Position numbers and translations under genes: made by a program. Below, in pieces: positions 41,678 through 50,533 of a stretch of 64,000 bases of DNA (its first letter is position 1; each line of letters starts with the position of its first letter). Under the pieces are notes generated by a model. It made no database searches, was not told the DNA's origin, and saw nothing but the letters and a program-made list of their open reading frames with translations. The stretch is from Tomitella fengzijianii (GTDB lineage: Bacteria; Actinomycetota; Actinomycetes; Mycobacteriales; Mycobacteriaceae): the NCBI RefSeq assembly GCF_007559025.1, contig NZ_CP041765.1, positions 3,097,501 through 3,161,500 on the forward strand. Direction: 5' to 3'.

Positions 41678-42190
41678 ATGCCACGACGCATCGAGTACTC
41701 GGCCCGCCTCTCCGGGAACGCAGCGCGCACCTACGCCGCGCTGGCCGACAAGGCGTATTGGGACGGGTTGATGGACCAGCTCCGCGAGTTCACACCCGTG
41801 TCGGTGGTCGAATCGTTCGAGTCCGGCGACGACGGGATCCGGGTGGAGATGACCCAGGTGATCGCCCGCGAGATGATGCCCGCAGTGGCCCAGACCGTGC
41901 TGCAGACCGACCTCGTCATCACCCGCAGGGCGACGTTCGGGCGGTTCGTGCCGGACGGCGTCACCACGGGCGGCTTCTCCGCGACGATCCCCGCCGCCCC
42001 GGGCAGCCTGGGCGGCGACGTCACCCTGACCGGCACCGACGGCGGGTCCGTGCTGCACTACACCCCCGAGGCCAAGGTGAACATCCCGTTCGTCGGCGGC
42101 AAGCTCGAGGACGTGATCCTGGAGAATCTGGTGAACCTGATCGGCATCGAGGAGGACTTCACCAATCGCTGGCTGCGTTCGCACAGCTGA
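41678..42190 (+). CDS. DUF2505 family protein (Rv0481c-type)
   Basis: 170 residues; a START/SRPBCC-like lipid-binding fold is likely. Family blocks are [20 protein letters not shown], the central [20 protein letters not shown], and [20 protein letters not shown]. It is next to murB, as Rv0481c is in M. tuberculosis. No signal peptide. Function unknown. Confidence 0.8.
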   Translation: MPRRIEYSARLSGNAARTYAALADKAYWDGLMDQLREFTPVSVVESFESGDDGIRVEMTQVIAREMMPAVAQTVLQTDLVITRRATFGRFVPDGVTTGGFSATIPAAPGSLGGDVTLTGTDGGSVLHYTPEAKVNIPFVGGKLEDVILENLVNLIGIEEDFTNRWLRSHS

Positions 42191-42250
42191 GCCGCCGATG
42201 CGCCACGATTCTCATATTCCTTTCATGTTGGTCGTGGACAATCTGTCGTG

Positions 42251-43015
42251 ATGACTACTCGAGCGCCTTCACGCACCCCGCGCCGCCGCCGGCACACCGC
42301 CCTCCTCGTCACGATCGGGATCGTCGTGGCCCTGGTCGCGGTGGCCGTGGGCGGCGAGTTCTACGCCCGCGACCGCGTCGGATCCTGCGTGGCGACGGCG
42401 ATGGGGCAGGAGGTCGACGGCGACGTCGACGTCAGCCTGGGCGCCACCCCGCTGCTGCTGACCCCCATCACCGGCACCGTCTCGTCGATCAGCGTGAACA
42501 GCGACAGCATCAACCTGGCCGGCCCCGGCGAGGCGAGCATGCGCGGGCTGCAGCTGCGCTCCACCATCCACGACATCAGCCTGCCGGAGGGCGACGGCAC
42601 CGGCACCGTCGGCTCGTCGGAGGCATCGGTGTCCTGGGCCAACGACGACATGCTCGCCAGCCTGCAGACGCTCCCGTTCGGCATGCTCATCAGCGGCGTC
42701 ACCACCGACCCGGCCACCGGCACCATCGACGTGGCCGTGGCAGGCGGGCTGGGCAGCATGTCGCTGACGCCGCGGATCGAAGGCGGCGTGGTGACCATGC
42801 AGGCCTCCGACATCACCGCCTTCGGCATCGGGCTGCCCACCGGCGGCGCACAGCAGATCATCGACCTGCTCACCCGCAACCTGGCCGAGTATCCGCTGCA
42901 GATGCAGCCGACGTCGGTGGACGTCACCGACCAGGGCCTGCAGGTGAAGCTGCAGGGCGGCCCGGCCCCGTTGACCACGGCCGACGGCCCCAAGGTGGAC
43001 TGCAGCATCATCTGA
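42251..43015 (+). CDS. DUF2993 / LmeA-like membrane-anchored protein
   Basis: 254 residues (GTG at 42248 is an alternative start). One N-terminal helix (TALLVTIGIVVALVAVAVGG) anchors an outer beta-rich domain: SCVATAMGQEVDGDVDVSLG, LLLTPITGTVSSISVNSDSI, and LLTRNLAEYPLQMQPTSVDV. Related DUF2993 proteins include the mannosyltransferase activator LmeA. Position matches Rv0479c beside deoC. Role inferred only as cell-envelope. Confidence 0.7.
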   Translation: MTTRAPSRTPRRRRHTALLVTIGIVVALVAVAVGGEFYARDRVGSCVATAMGQEVDGDVDVSLGATPLLLTPITGTVSSISVNSDSINLAGPGEASMRGLQLRSTIHDISLPEGDGTGTVGSSEASVSWANDDMLASLQTLPFGMLISGVTTDPATGTIDVAVAGGLGSMSLTPRIEGGVVTMQASDITAFGIGLPTGGAQQIIDLLTRNLAEYPLQMQPTSVDVTDQGLQVKLQGGPAPLTTADGPKVDCSII

Positions 43016-43048
43016 CGGGCGGCGTCACCTGCGCGGGCGCAGAAGGCC

Positions 43049-43096
43049 CTCAGGCCTCCGGCAGCCCGTCCGGCTCAGGCCTCCGGCAGCCCGTCC
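43049..43096. repeat. 25-base tandem duplication at the deoC 3' end
   Basis: Two copies of a 23-base unit beginning CTCAGGCCTCCGGCAGCC, with period 25, cover the deoC stop codon and the sequence after it. The second copy encodes the DeoC C-terminus (LPEA-stop); the first is non-coding. Confidence 0.85.
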
Positions 43097-43752
43097 AGCA
43101 CGGCCCGCGTGCCGGAGAGCCCCAGTCGCGTGGCGCCCGCGTCGATCATCGCCATCGCGGCCTCCGCCGTGCGGATCCCGCCGCTGGCCTTGACGCCGAG
43201 CCTGTCACCCACCGTCTCGGCCATCAGCCGGACCGCATGGGTGCTCGCACCGCCGGCCGGGTGGAAACCGGTGGAGGTCTTGACGTAGTCGGCCCCCGCG
43301 CGCTCCGCCGAGCGGCAGCACTCGACGATCGCCTCGTCGCCGAGCACGGCCGTCTCCAGGATCACCTTGAGCACGATGTTCGGGCCGATCGCCTCGCGCA
43401 CCGCCAGAACGTCGGCCAGGACGGCGCCGTAGTCCCCGGCCACGGCGGCGCCCACGTCGATGACCATGTCGATCTCCTGGGCGCCGGCCTCCACCGCGAA
43501 CGCCGACTCCGCGGACTTGACCAGCGAGTGGTGCTTGCCCGACGGGAAGCCGGCCACCGCGGCGACCACCAGCCCGTCGGCGTGCACCGGCAGCATGCTC
43601 GGCGACACGCACACCGCGCCGACGCCCAGCTCACGGCCCTCGGTGATCAACGCACGCACGTCGGCCGCAGTGGCCTCCGGCTTGAGCAGCGTGTGGTCCA
43701 CGATCGACGCGACGGTGCTGCGAAATGATCCGGGGGCCGCCTGTGCGTTCAT
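43075..43752 (-). CDS. deoC: Deoxyribose-phosphate aldolase
   Basis: 225 residues. Splits 2-deoxyribose-5-phosphate to glyceraldehyde-3-phosphate and acetaldehyde. [12 protein letters not shown] start, [19 protein letters not shown], Schiff-base lysine in [12 protein letters not shown], and [16 protein letters not shown] at 43752. Position equals Rv0478. Confidence 0.94.
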   Translation of the reverse strand: MNAQAAPGSFRSTVASIVDHTLLKPEATAADVRALITEGRELGVGAVCVSPSMLPVHADGLVVAAVAGFPSGKHHSLVKSAESAFAVEAGAQEIDMVIDVGAAVAGDYGAVLADVLAVREAIGPNIVLKVILETAVLGDEAIVECCRSAERAGADYVKTSTGFHPAGGASTHAVRLMAETVGDRLGVKASGGIRTAEAAMAMIDAGATRLGLSGTRAVLDGLPEA

Positions 43753-43816
43753 GCCTGCGAGCCTGGCACACCGCCCGCCGCGCCCCGGCCGGACCCCCTG
43801 GGCCAAGATGGGATGC

Positions 43817-44725
43817 ATGATCTCCGCTGGAACAACAGCCGCCGCAGCCGACGACCGCCGCTACGTCCTCAGCCTCGGTTGCCCCGACAGCACGGGCATC
43901 GTCGCCCGGATCTCGGAGTTCCTCTCCGACCTCGGCGGCTGGATCGTGGAGGCGGCCTACCACGCGGACCCCAACTCCGGCTGGTTCTTCACCCGACAGG
44001 CCATCCGCGCGTCGTCGGTGGACCTGAGCGCGTACGAGCTGCGCGAACGCTTCGCAGAGGTGGCGGCCGAGCTGGGGCCGGAGACGGAGTGGACGCTGCA
44101 CGATTCGGGCACGCCCAAGCGCATCGTCCTCGTGGTCAGCAAGGACGGCCACTGCCTGCACGACCTGCTGGGCCGCGCCGCCCAGGGCGAGCTGCCCGCG
44201 CAGATCACCGCGGTCATCGGCAATCACCGCGACCTGGAACCGGTGGTGCGCGCGCACGGCATCGCCTTCCACCACGTGCCGTTCCCCAAGGCCGGCACCG
44301 ACCCCGAGGCCCGCGCCGCCGCGTTCGCCGAGGTCCGCGACCTGGTCGACGCGCACGACCCGCACGCGGTCGTCCTGGCCCGGTTCATGCAGGTGCTCCC
44401 CGCCGAACTGTGCGAACACTGGGCGGGCCGCGCCATCAACATCCACCACAGCTTTCTGCCGTCGTTCGCCGGCGCCCGGCCCTACCATCAGGCGTTCGCC
44501 CGCGGCGTCAAGCTGATCGGCGCCACCTGCCACTACGTGACCGCCGACCTGGACGCCGGGCCGATCATCGAGCAGGACGTCACCCGCATCGACCACACCT
44601 ACACGACGCGGGACATGGTGCGGCAGGGACGCGACATCGAGAAGCTCGTGCTGGCACGCGGACTGCGCTGGCATCTCGAGGACAGGGTGCTGGTGCACGA
44701 CCACAAGACGGTGGTGTTCAGCTGA
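43817..44725 (+). CDS. purU: Formyltetrahydrofolate deformylase
   Basis: 302 residues. N-terminal ACT domain ([20 protein letters not shown]) then a formyltransferase-like hydrolase domain with [20 protein letters not shown] and [19 protein letters not shown]; these hold the catalytic Asn/His/Asp. It hydrolyses 10-formyl-THF to THF and formate. ATG 43817 chosen; ATG 43808 is in frame. In M. tuberculosis purU is elsewhere (Rv2964), so it is an insertion relative to that order. Confidence 0.92.
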   Translation: MISAGTTAAAADDRRYVLSLGCPDSTGIVARISEFLSDLGGWIVEAAYHADPNSGWFFTRQAIRASSVDLSAYELRERFAEVAAELGPETEWTLHDSGTPKRIVLVVSKDGHCLHDLLGRAAQGELPAQITAVIGNHRDLEPVVRAHGIAFHHVPFPKAGTDPEARAAAFAEVRDLVDAHDPHAVVLARFMQVLPAELCEHWAGRAINIHHSFLPSFAGARPYHQAFARGVKLIGATCHYVTADLDAGPIIEQDVTRIDHTYTTRDMVRQGRDIEKLVLARGLRWHLEDRVLVHDHKTVVFS

Positions 44726-44783
44726 CCTGCGGGGCACTCCGCCTGCCGGCACGGATTCTTCCGCCGGCCGCCCCCGTGGACGG

Positions 44784-45821
44784 TCAGAGCGCGGCGAGCC
44801 GCCGGATCTCCGCGTCCACCTCGAACGGCGCCTCCACCGGCACCATGTGCCCCACCCCCGTCAGCTCCACCAGCCGTTCCAGCCGGCCGGACTCACGCAG
44901 CACCTCGGCCATCCTGCGCGCGTGGACCGCCGGCGTCAGGCGGTCTTCGGTGCCGACGAGCACCGTGGTGGGCACCTCGAGCGATTCCAGCCCGGCGCGC
45001 ACGTCGAGGTCGCTCATCGCGGAACCCCACCGGCCCCGGTTGCGTGCCGGGCAGGCGTTGACGATGTCGCGGCAGAACGCCACCTGCGCGGCGGTGGCGT
45101 GTGCGCCCATCGACACGTATTGGAATCCCCACTCCGGCAGCAGCGCGGCCGAGAGCGGCAGGCCCATGGCGGCGCGACCCAGCGCGAAGGCCCCCGGCAG
45201 GCGTTCCGGGAACGGCAGCACGCCGAAGTCGTTGAGGATCCTGTCGGCGGCGGTGCTGATGAGCATCGCGGCGCGGCCGTACACGGCCACCTGGTCCGGG
45301 TGCCGTGCCGCCCAGGCGTTGACCGTCATCCCGCCCATGCTGTGCCCCACGATAACGGCCGGCTCGTCCGGCGACACCGTGGCGCGCAGTACGGCGGCGA
45401 GGTCGTCGGCCAGCGTGTCCATGGACGCGGGGGCGTCGCCACTGGGTGTGCGGCCGTGGCCGCGCTGGTCGTAGCAGAGCACGCGGTGAGTCTGCGACAG
45501 CTCGTTGACCTGCGCGTTCCACATCCTGGTGCTGCACGCCCAGCCGTGGATGAGAACAATGGGGGTGCCGTCCGCCGGGCCGCGTTCCACCACGTGCACG
45601 GGGTTGCCGTCGCCGGCGACGACCGGCAGCACTCGCGGGTCCACGGCCGGGTCGGTCAACAGCGCGTCCATCGTCGCGCGGTGGGCGGCCAGCCGTGCAG
45701 CATCGGTACGGGAGCCGTGGCCGGACGGGTGGGCCCCACGCGACAGCATCCGTGCAGGCGCGTCGACCAGCGAGCGCACGGCGGACCGCCGCACCTCCGA
45801 CCCCGCGTTCTGCAACGCCAT
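44784..45821 (-). CDS. Alpha/beta-hydrolase
   Basis: 345 residues. IVLIHGWACSTRMWNAQVNE, nucleophile elbow VIVGHSMGGMTVNAWA (Ser), VLVGTEDRLTPAVHARRMAE, and His in VGHMVPVEAPFEV. A ~75-residue N-terminal extension precedes the fold. The ATG at 45821 has GAGGACGAGG upstream. Esterase or peroxidase-type activity is possible; substrate unknown. Confidence 0.8.
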   Translation of the reverse strand: MALQNAGSEVRRSAVRSLVDAPARMLSRGAHPSGHGSRTDAARLAAHRATMDALLTDPAVDPRVLPVVAGDGNPVHVVERGPADGTPIVLIHGWACSTRMWNAQVNELSQTHRVLCYDQRGHGRTPSGDAPASMDTLADDLAAVLRATVSPDEPAVIVGHSMGGMTVNAWAARHPDQVAVYGRAAMLISTAADRILNDFGVLPFPERLPGAFALGRAAMGLPLSAALLPEWGFQYVSMGAHATAAQVAFCRDIVNACPARNRGRWGSAMSDLDVRAGLESLEVPTTVLVGTEDRLTPAVHARRMAEVLRESGRLERLVELTGVGHMVPVEAPFEVDAEIRRLAAL

Positions 45822-45982
45822 CGCCTCGTCCTCTCGCTCGCGCGGAGTGCCGCGGCCGTGCCGGTCCGCCCCTGCCGGGGCCGCCGCTCTCATGGCCGGG
45901 ATACCCCGAACAACCTGTAACGGCTACTCACATTACAACGCAACTTTGCGGACGATAGTCCCGAACTGTGAAGGTTCACAGG

Positions 45983-46762
45983 TCACACTTCTGCATCATC
46001 AGCCACGGGGGCGGCGCCCAGCTGGTCGGCCGCACGCTGGAGCGCCTTGCCGATCTCGACGTCCATGCTCTGCGCCAGCAACACCTGCAGAACCTGATTG
46101 GCGCGCGGGCGCAGCCTGTTGATCAGGTCGGCCACCTCGGCCACCTCGGCGGCGTCCAGATCCACCTGCTGCTCGCCGCCGGGCGCGCCCAGGTAGTGAT
46201 CGGCGACGATGCCGACGAACCGCCCCGCGACGCGATCCATGTCGGCCTTCACCTGCTCGGCCAGGGTCAGCAGGTCGTCCAGCGGGATGCCCACCTCGGT
46301 GAGTTCGCCGACCGCCTCCAGCAGCTGCGGGTGCGAGATGACGTAGCCGTCCTCGCCGGCGACCGCGTCGGCGAGCGCGCCCAGCCGGGCCGACCTGCGG
46401 ATGCTCTCCGGCGTCGGGTCCTCGCCGAACAGCCGCCGCAGCTCCGCGAGGGGCAGCCGCGCCGCCGAGCGCAGCTTCTGCCACGCCCCGGCCGGCTTGG
46501 GCGGGGACGACGACCCCAGTACGTCCGTCACCCGCAGCCCCTCCTGGGCGGCGGTGAGCAGCTCGCCGATGGTGGCGAAGGTGTACCCGCGTTCCAGCAT
46601 CCGCGCGATCAGCTCGAGGCGGGCCAGGTGACCGTCGCTGTACCAGGCGGCACGGCCCTCACGGCGCGGCGCCGGCAGCAGGCCGCGCTCCTGGTACACC
46701 CGCACGTTGCGAACGCTGACGCCGGCCGCCTGGGCGAGGTCGTCTATCCGGTACTCGGTCAT
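45983..46762 (-). CDS. MerR-family transcriptional regulator
   Basis: 259 residues. N-terminal MerR HTH: YRIDDLAQAAGVSVRNVRVY, QERGLLPAPRREGRAAWYSD, LIARMLERGYTFATIGELL. The long C-terminal part (residues ~80-259) is helical and has no metal-binding Cys, so it probably responds to an organic ligand or another signal. The ATG at 46762 has AGGATC upstream. 161 bases separate it from the downstream hydrolase gene. Confidence 0.8.
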   Translation of the reverse strand: MTEYRIDDLAQAAGVSVRNVRVYQERGLLPAPRREGRAAWYSDGHLARLELIARMLERGYTFATIGELLTAAQEGLRVTDVLGSSSPPKPAGAWQKLRSAARLPLAELRRLFGEDPTPESIRRSARLGALADAVAGEDGYVISHPQLLEAVGELTEVGIPLDDLLTLAEQVKADMDRVAGRFVGIVADHYLGAPGGEQQVDLDAAEVAEVADLINRLRPRANQVLQVLLAQSMDVEIGKALQRAADQLGAAPVADDAEV

Positions 46763-47070
46763 CGCCGCCGATCCTAGCGTGCCGGCGCGGCGGACCCGCA
46801 GGTCACGGGATGTGCGCACGCCGCGGCCCGCGTGCACCTTCGCCGCGTAGCGCGGATCGGCAGCGGGAACCCGAGCGCGTTCGGTGGTGGTCCACCCCAC
46901 GGACCGCAGGTGGCGGCGAGCGCAGGGGTCGGCGCCGCGCGCCCAGTGCCGTGATGCGCGCGCCCCACCATGACGCACGCGCATTGCCCCGGCGTGTCGT
47001 CGCAATCGGCGCGCGCCACGACATCAGGCGCGCGCCACAGGATCCCGTTGAGCCTCAGCGCCCCTGGACC
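46763..47070. other. Gene-free gap containing dispersed repeat copy C
   Basis: 308 bases between the MerR gene and the DUF2516 gene. No gene seen. Most of it is GC-rich sequence with GCGCGC blocks, including the reverse-oriented copy of the dispersed repeat. Confidence 0.6.
46931..47036 (-). repeat. Dispersed intergenic repeat, copy C (reverse orientation)
   Basis: Read on the minus strand, the core at 47014-46979 is GCGCGCCGATTGCGA followed by CGACACGCCGGGGCAATG. It matches copies A, B and D (see 53398, 54669, 60429). GCGCGC-rich flanks occur on both sides. Confidence 0.75.
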
Positions 47071-47343
47071 TCAGCGCCCCTGGATCTCGTCGACCTTGGG
47101 CCGCACGTCCGCCATGTAGATGCCGACCGCGACGACGCCGATGATCCCCAGGAAGCTCAGCGCGCCCATGATGAAGAACAGCACGAGCGCGACGGCGATG
47201 ATGCCGATCCACACCGGCTTTGTCAGGCGTCCGACAGCGGGGAACGCGTCCGAACGCTGCCGGACCGCATGGATCAACGCCACGGCACCGAAGATGATCG
47301 CGGCCCACCGCGTGACCATGAAGATCAGATCGATTACTCCCAC
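47071..47343 (-). CDS. DUF2516 membrane protein (Rv0476-type)
   Basis: 90 residues. Hydrophobic segments at the N-terminus (VIDLIFMVTRWAAIIFGAVA) and in the middle (PVWIGIIAVALVLFFIMGAL, then FLGIIGVVAVGIYMADVRP). The GTG at 47343 has no ribosome site but TACAAT lies exactly 7 bases before it. Next to hbhA as in M. tuberculosis (Rv0475-0476). Function unknown. Confidence 0.82.
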   Translation of the reverse strand: MGVIDLIFMVTRWAAIIFGAVALIHAVRQRSDAFPAVGRLTKPVWIGIIAVALVLFFIMGALSFLGIIGVVAVGIYMADVRPKVDEIQGR

Positions 47344-47350
47344 GCTGTCG

Positions 47351-47356
47351 ATTGTA
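47351..47356 (-). promoter_or_regulatory. -10 element of leaderless DUF2516 gene
   Basis: TACAAT on the minus strand followed by 7 bases and the GTG start. This is the clearest leaderless arrangement in the window. Confidence 0.65.
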
Positions 47357-47496
47357 CGGATACGCTGCGCGTCGCCCACTTCTCGGCGCCCCCGGCGACC
47401 AGGACGTCCACCGACCCCCCGATGCGCGCCGCCCCGGGCACCGTTTCCGGTACCCGGGGCGGGGGGTGTCGTGTACGCGGTGTCAGCCGCGCACTG

Positions 47497-48231
47497 TCAC
47501 TTGTTCTGCGTGTTCTTGGCCGGAGCCTTCTTGGCGGGGGCCTTCTTCGCCGCGGCCGGCTTGGCGGGCTCGGCCTTCTTGGCGGGCTCCGCCTTCTTGG
47601 CGGCGGCCTCGGTCTTCTTGGCGGCGGCCTCGGTCTTGCCCGCCGTCTCGTTGCCGGCCGACTCGACCTTCGCCGCAGCCGCGGTGGCGGCCTTCTCGGT
47701 GGTGGCGGCGGCCTCGGCGCCGGCCTCGGCGGTGCTGCTCGAGGCACGCCCCGTCAGCTTGGCCGCGCGCTCGCCGACCTCGCGGGTGCGGGAGGCGACG
47801 GTGCCGAGAGCCTCTTCGGTGAGCTCACGCGCGTCGTTGACGGCGGCCTCGGCGCGGTCGAGGTTCTCGCCCACCAGCGGCTGCTTGCGCAGGCGGTCGA
47901 CGGCGCCCTCGCCGCGCTCGGCCAGCGAGTTGTAGAGGTCGGTCGCGACCTGGATGTAGGCCTCGGCGACCTTGCGCAGCTCCTCCGAGGTGAACTTCTC
48001 GCGCAGGTCGTCGATCTGCGCCGGAAGCTCGTCGGGCAGGTGCTGGATGCGCTCGCGGGTCTCGTCGGCGCGGGCCTGCCACTCATCGGACTTGGTGCGC
48101 CACTCGGTCTGACGCTCCTCGGCGCGCTCGCGCAGCTTGCCGGCGACGTCGGCCACGGCCTGCAGCGCGTAGTCGCCCGCGCCGACGGCGGCGAACAGGG
48201 GGGTCTTGACGTTCTCGATGGGGTTCGACAT
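47497..48231 (-). CDS. hbhA: HbhA-like heparin-binding/adhesin protein with Lys-rich tail
   Basis: 244 residues against 199 in M. tuberculosis. Residues 1-~170 form the helical/coiled-coil body (SNPIENVKTPLFAAVGAGDY start; AEAYIQVATDLYNSLAERGE). The C-terminal ~75 residues are Ala/Lys/Pro repeats of the AAKKAEPAKK type, the heparin-binding feature of HbhA. No signal peptide, as in HbhA. The ATG has AAGGAG 7 bases upstream. It could be an adhesin or a lipid-domain organiser. Confidence 0.85.
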   Translation of the reverse strand: MSNPIENVKTPLFAAVGAGDYALQAVADVAGKLRERAEERQTEWRTKSDEWQARADETRERIQHLPDELPAQIDDLREKFTSEELRKVAEAYIQVATDLYNSLAERGEGAVDRLRKQPLVGENLDRAEAAVNDARELTEEALGTVASRTREVGERAAKLTGRASSSTAEAGAEAAATTEKAATAAAAKVESAGNETAGKTEAAAKKTEAAAKKAEPAKKAEPAKPAAAKKAPAKKAPAKNTQNK

Positions 48232-48352
48232 GTCGTGCTCCTTATGGTGTGACGGCGCGAGGCCGTCGTTTCGGTCGGTGCAGGCGGGGATCCGCGCGGG
48301 CCGTCCGTGCGACACACCCCTCGTTGCGTCGCACCGGCCCACGCCGGGCCGC

Positions 48353-48868
48353 CTAGTGCGCGGAGTCCGCCACCCGGGAGGCGGCTCCGACGTTCTCCCG
48401 GCAGAACGAGTCGTAGATCTCGAGGATCACTTGCCTCTGCCGTTCGTTGAGGGCGGGATCGGACAGCACCGCGTCGCGCACCGGGCTGGGGTCGCGTTGC
48501 TCGAGGATCCCCGCGCGGATGTACAGCGCCTCCGCGGAGACCCGGAGTCCCTTGGCGATCTGCCCCAGGACCTCGGCCGACGGCCGGCGCAGTCCCCGCT
48601 CGATCTGGCTGAGGTACGGGTTGGACACGCCCGCCCGCTCCGCCAGCTGCCGCAGCGAAACCTGCGCGGATTCGCGCTGCGACCGGATGAATTCCCCGAT
48701 GTCCTGGGCCGTGTTGACCACCTTCTCGGCGATCTCCCCGGCCCCGTCGCCGAGCTGGTCGGCGAACGGCGCAGCAGAGCCCGAGCCGCCCGGTGCGGGC
48801 CGGTCCTCCGGCGCCCCGGAATCGCGTGCGTCCCGGTCCGCTTCCGCGGGTTCATGGCCGTTTACCAT
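48353..48868 (-). CDS. XRE-family transcriptional regulator upstream of hbhA (Rv0474-type)
   Basis: 171 residues. An Asp/Pro-rich N-terminus (~45 residues) precedes an HTH_XRE domain: FIRSQRESAQVSLRQLAERA, GVSNPYLSQIERGLRRPSAE. Strong AAGGAGG site 7 bases before the ATG. Same order XRE-hbhA as Rv0474-Rv0475, so it probably controls hbhA and itself. Confidence 0.85.
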   Translation of the reverse strand: MVNGHEPAEADRDARDSGAPEDRPAPGGSGSAAPFADQLGDGAGEIAEKVVNTAQDIGEFIRSQRESAQVSLRQLAERAGVSNPYLSQIERGLRRPSAEVLGQIAKGLRVSAEALYIRAGILEQRDPSPVRDAVLSDPALNERQRQVILEIYDSFCRENVGAASRVADSAH

Positions 48869-48895
48869 GCGGCACCTCCTTACGCTGCATCACCC

Positions 48896-48923
48896 ACGCT
48901 AACAGACGTGCTAACTATTGCAA
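48896..48923 (-). promoter_or_regulatory. Promoter with direct repeats, XRE-hbhA operon
   Basis: On the minus strand TTGCAA (48923-48918), a 16-base spacer and TAGCGT (48901-48896) form a candidate promoter. GTTAGC occurs twice with a 12-base period (48915-48910 and 48903-48898), the second overlapping the -10. The repeats could be the XRE regulator's binding site. Confidence 0.4.
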
Positions 48924-49022
48924 GCGCTATGTTTGCGCAGATGAGGCCGTTGCCCATGATCTTGATCACAACGTCCCACTCGACGTGCCACACATCACTC
49001 CAGCCCCGCAACTCAGGCCGCC

Positions 49023-50276
49023 TCACCCCACGATGAGCTGCGACACCGCGTGGATCACCAGGCCCGCCGCCGCGCCCACCACCGTGCCGTTGATGCGGAT
49101 GAACTGGAGGTCGCGGCCGGCGGCCAGTTCGATCTTGCGGCTTGCGACATCGCCGTCCCAGCGGGCGACGGTGTCGGTGATGACGCCGGTGAGCTCGCCC
49201 GCATAGTTGTCGACGACGAAGGCGGCGCCTCCGGCCAGCCAACGGTCGAGCGTGGCGCGCGCGTCGGCGTCGTCGCGCAGGCGGACCCCGATGTCGCGGA
49301 AGTACTCGACGAGCTTGCGCCGCAGCGCGCTGCCCGGATCCGCGACGGCCTCCTCGATCAGCCGCTTGGCGATCCGCCAGGCGGCCTCCGCCGCAGAGGT
49401 GATCTCCTCGCGGTCCATCAGTTCCGTCTTGACGCGCTCGGCCTTGGCCATGGTCTCCGGATCGGACTGCAGGTCGTGCGCGAAATCGACCAGGAACCGG
49501 TTGACCGCCTGGCGCACCTCGTGCTGCGGGTCCTGGCGCACCTTCCACGCGAACTCGACGAGCTCGCTGTGGATCTTCTCGCCCACCAGCAGGTCGACGA
49601 ACCGCGGCGACCACGTCGGCGAGTCTTTGAGCACGACCTTGTCGATCGTGTCCTGCGCGTTCACCGCCCACTGGTACGCCCGCTCGCACAGCATCTCGAT
49701 CACCGGCAGGTGCCGCTCCTCCTCCAGGAGCTGCTCGAGGACACGGCCGATCGGCGGCCCCCACTTGGGCTCGGCCAGCCTGCGCACGATCGTCGCGTCG
49801 ATGATCTGCTGCACGTCCTCGTCGCGCAGCACCGTCAGGACGCCGCCCGCCAGCGTCGCGGCCTCGGCCGCCGCGCGCTCGGCGTTGCGCGGCCGCGCCA
49901 GCCATTCGCCCAGGCGCGTCGGCACCTGCGCCGACTCGAGCTTTCCCAGCACCACGTCGCGCGCCAGGAAGTTCTCTCCGACGAACTCCCCGAGCCCCTC
50001 CCCCAACTGGTCCTTCTTGCGGCGGATGATCGCGGTGTGCGGGATGGGGATGCCCAGCGGATGCCGGAACAGCGCCGTCACCGCGAACCAGTCCGCGAGA
50101 CCGCCCACCATCCCGGCCTCCGACGCGGTCTGGACATAGCCGACCCAGGTGGGGGCGTCGTCTCCGCCCAGCACCAGGCACAGCACGTAGACGACGACGG
50201 CCGCGAGCAGGAACGCCGCGGCGACGAGCTTCATCCGACGCAGGTCACGCACTTTGGCCGGATCGTCGGTAGTCAT
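49023..50276 (-). CDS. DUF445 membrane protein (Rv0473-type)
   Basis: 417 residues. An N-terminal helix (MKLVAAAFLLAAVVVYVLCL) and a C-terminal helix flank a long helical middle. The family hallmark EAGMVGGLADWFAVTALFRH is present, as are HPLGIPIPHTAIIRRKKDQL and the end GTVVGAAAGLVIHAVSQLIV. Opposite a TetR gene, as in Rv0472c-Rv0473. Function unknown. Start ATG at 50276 has only a weak ribosome site. Confidence 0.82.
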   Translation of the reverse strand: MTTDDPAKVRDLRRMKLVAAAFLLAAVVVYVLCLVLGGDDAPTWVGYVQTASEAGMVGGLADWFAVTALFRHPLGIPIPHTAIIRRKKDQLGEGLGEFVGENFLARDVVLGKLESAQVPTRLGEWLARPRNAERAAAEAATLAGGVLTVLRDEDVQQIIDATIVRRLAEPKWGPPIGRVLEQLLEEERHLPVIEMLCERAYQWAVNAQDTIDKVVLKDSPTWSPRFVDLLVGEKIHSELVEFAWKVRQDPQHEVRQAVNRFLVDFAHDLQSDPETMAKAERVKTELMDREEITSAAEAAWRIAKRLIEEAVADPGSALRRKLVEYFRDIGVRLRDDADARATLDRWLAGGAAFVVDNYAGELTGVITDTVARWDGDVASRKIELAAGRDLQFIRINGTVVGAAAGLVIHAVSQLIVG

Positions 50277-50428
50277 CAGCACACCGCCATTGTTCACGTT
50301 CGGCGCCGGCGGGGCGCGGCCGACGCGACGCACTGCACCGGAGCCGACGCGGTCCTGCGCATTCCCGCTCGCAGTCGCCGGGAGTCGCGTCCTGCGATCG
50401 GCGCGCACGCCCTAGAGTGGGATGCACG

Positions 50429-50451
50429 CGGAACGGTCGGAGACACACCGT
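50429..50451. promoter_or_regulatory. Candidate TetR operator upstream of the TetR gene
   Basis: GAACGGT and ACCGTTC are 7-base inverted arms with a 9-base spacer. They lie ~80 bases before the TetR start in the 257-base divergent gap, just after a TAGAGT at 50411-50416. An autoregulatory site is plausible. Confidence 0.35.
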
Positions 50452-50533
50452 TCGGCGGACGGCATACGCGGATGACAGACGACGCGCCCGATCCCTCCCA
50501 CACAGGGACCGGGCGCAGCACCGAGGGACGCAC

